A DNA stretch of 32,159 bases from NCBI GenBank assembly GCA_017450885.1, contig JAFSSR010000097.1, forward strand, positions 1 to 32,159. The letters are read 5' to 3'. The translations under genes were made by a program, and so were the position numbers. The notes beneath the pieces were generated by a model. That model was not told the DNA's origin, searched no databases, and worked only from the letters and a program-made list of their open reading frames with translations. This stretch comes from Clostridia bacterium. GTDB lineage: Bacteria; Bacillota; Clostridia; Oscillospirales; CAG-272. Of the stretch, positions 31,762 to 32,159 are shown piece by piece; positions within the stretch are counted from its first letter, which is position 1; each line of letters begins with the position of its first letter.

Positions 31762-31793
31762 AAAGCGCTGAAATCATTTCGGCGCTTTTTTTA
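31762..31793 (+). terminator. Rho-independent terminator after the HAD gene
   Basis: AAAGCGCTGAAAT / ATTTCGGCGCTTT, with one G-U pair, leading into a T7 tract. The core GCGCTGAAAT is identical to that of the terminator at 3212. Confidence 0.85.
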
Positions 31794-31808
31794 TGAATTA
31801 CGGCGGAT

Positions 31809-32159
31809 ATGAATAACCGGAAAAAGCCCTGTCAATAATACCCGCGGGGTGATAGTACGGACTACGACGTATACGCCGGAGAGATCGACAAGATACTGCG
31901 GCCGGACGAGAGTTTTGATATTATCCGCCGCGAGTATGTTCTTAAAACCGGCGAGAAGCTCATATACTGGTGCATAGACGGGCTTATAGATTCGGCGGTC
32001 ACCGAGCGGGTGCTTGAATTCATACATTCGTGCGGCGGAACAGAGGATCTGGGCAAATCGACGCCTTACGTCGAGACCGCGACGACCTCCGACCCCGCGG
32101 AAGCGGCGGCAAAGGTGCTGACCGGCGCGGTAGCTCTCGCGGCGGAAGGACGCGAAGAC
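31809..32159 (+). CDS. GerA-family spore germination protein, N-terminal part, interrupted and 3' truncated
   Basis: The frame from ATG 31809 reads MNNRKKPCQ, then an in-frame TAA (31836-31838), then stays open to the window end. The residues after it fit the GerA/SpoVAF N-terminal domain: DESFDIIRREYVLKTGEKLI, Y-W-C-I-D-G-L-I-D and VLTGAVALAAEG (family pattern: 'vYiDGLvd ... ilsGd.alf..G'). GerA subunits form spore inner-membrane nutrient receptors. No ATG, GTG or TTG lies between the TAA and GTG 32010, which is inside the domain. The gene may therefore be a pseudogene, use a rare start codon, or contain a sequencing error. It begins about 16 bases after a terminator; I see no promoter. Confidence 0.6.

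Noticed and set aside
1..32159. CRISPR array, insertion sequences, prophage, tRNA/rRNA genes
   Set aside because: No regularly spaced repeats, transposase or integrase motifs, phage structural genes, or tRNA/rRNA signatures were seen on either strand.

Overview
This window looks like a chromosomal segment from a spore-forming member of the Bacillota, most likely an uncultured Clostridia. I did not compute GC content, but coding regions look moderately GC-rich. The evidence is a PASTA kinase/PP2C pair, RsgA followed by a SpoVM-like micropeptide, a GerA-type germination gene at the right edge, an Alu-domain SRP RNA directly upstream of dnaX, and an ECF-type vitamin transporter subunit. I see no insertion sequence, prophage, CRISPR array, tRNA or rRNA. 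Most of the window is conserved core genome with clade-specific additions.

Layout. (1) 1-1.5 kb, + strand: two related membrane proteins, the first cut by the window edge. (2) 1.6-3.2 kb, +: an ECF S component and an SPFH/slipin protein, ending in a bidirectional terminator. (3) 3.3-5.25 kb, -: a methyltransferase and an alkaline-phosphatase-superfamily hydrolase. (4) 5.3-6.6 kb, +: rsgA behind a consensus promoter, then two genes missed by ordinary length cut-offs, a 48-residue membrane peptide and a 23-residue SpoVM-like peptide. (5) 6.6-10.4 kb, -: rlmN-prpC-prkC. In Bacillus these form one unit with rsgA and spoVM; here the two halves converge on one shared terminator. (6) 10.5-11.3 kb, -: an XRE regulator fused to a zinc ribbon. 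(7) 11.6-14.9 kb, -: a complete Na+-pumping oxaloacetate decarboxylase operon (oadG, biotin carrier, oadB, oadA) behind a consensus promoter.

(8) 15.1-18.9 kb, -: an ABC ATPase, a 909-residue double-FtsX permease and a lipoprotein. Their promoter has a good -10, a poor -35 and an 11-bp-phased direct repeat, which is what an OmpR-family activator site would look like. (9) 19.1-25.7 kb, -: SRP RNA, dnaX, ybaB, recR, two YibE/F proteins, then a response regulator and an intramembrane-type histidine kinase, with several start/stop overlaps. The kinase/regulator pair probably controls the adjacent ABC module, so a stress-sensing system appears to be transcribed from a DNA-replication/repair operon. 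(10) 25.8-29.05 kb, -: a GH20/GH67-like putative glycosidase and two small membrane proteins. (11) 29.2-31.8 kb, +: an EamA transporter, a PAP2 phosphatase and a HAD phosphatase. (12) The right end holds the start of a GerA-family germination gene whose reading frame contains an in-frame TAA near its only plausible ATG.

Several starts were moved inward because the longest open frame runs back through a promoter: the methyltransferase, rlmN, the XRE regulator, the ABC ATPase, dnaX and the EamA transporter.
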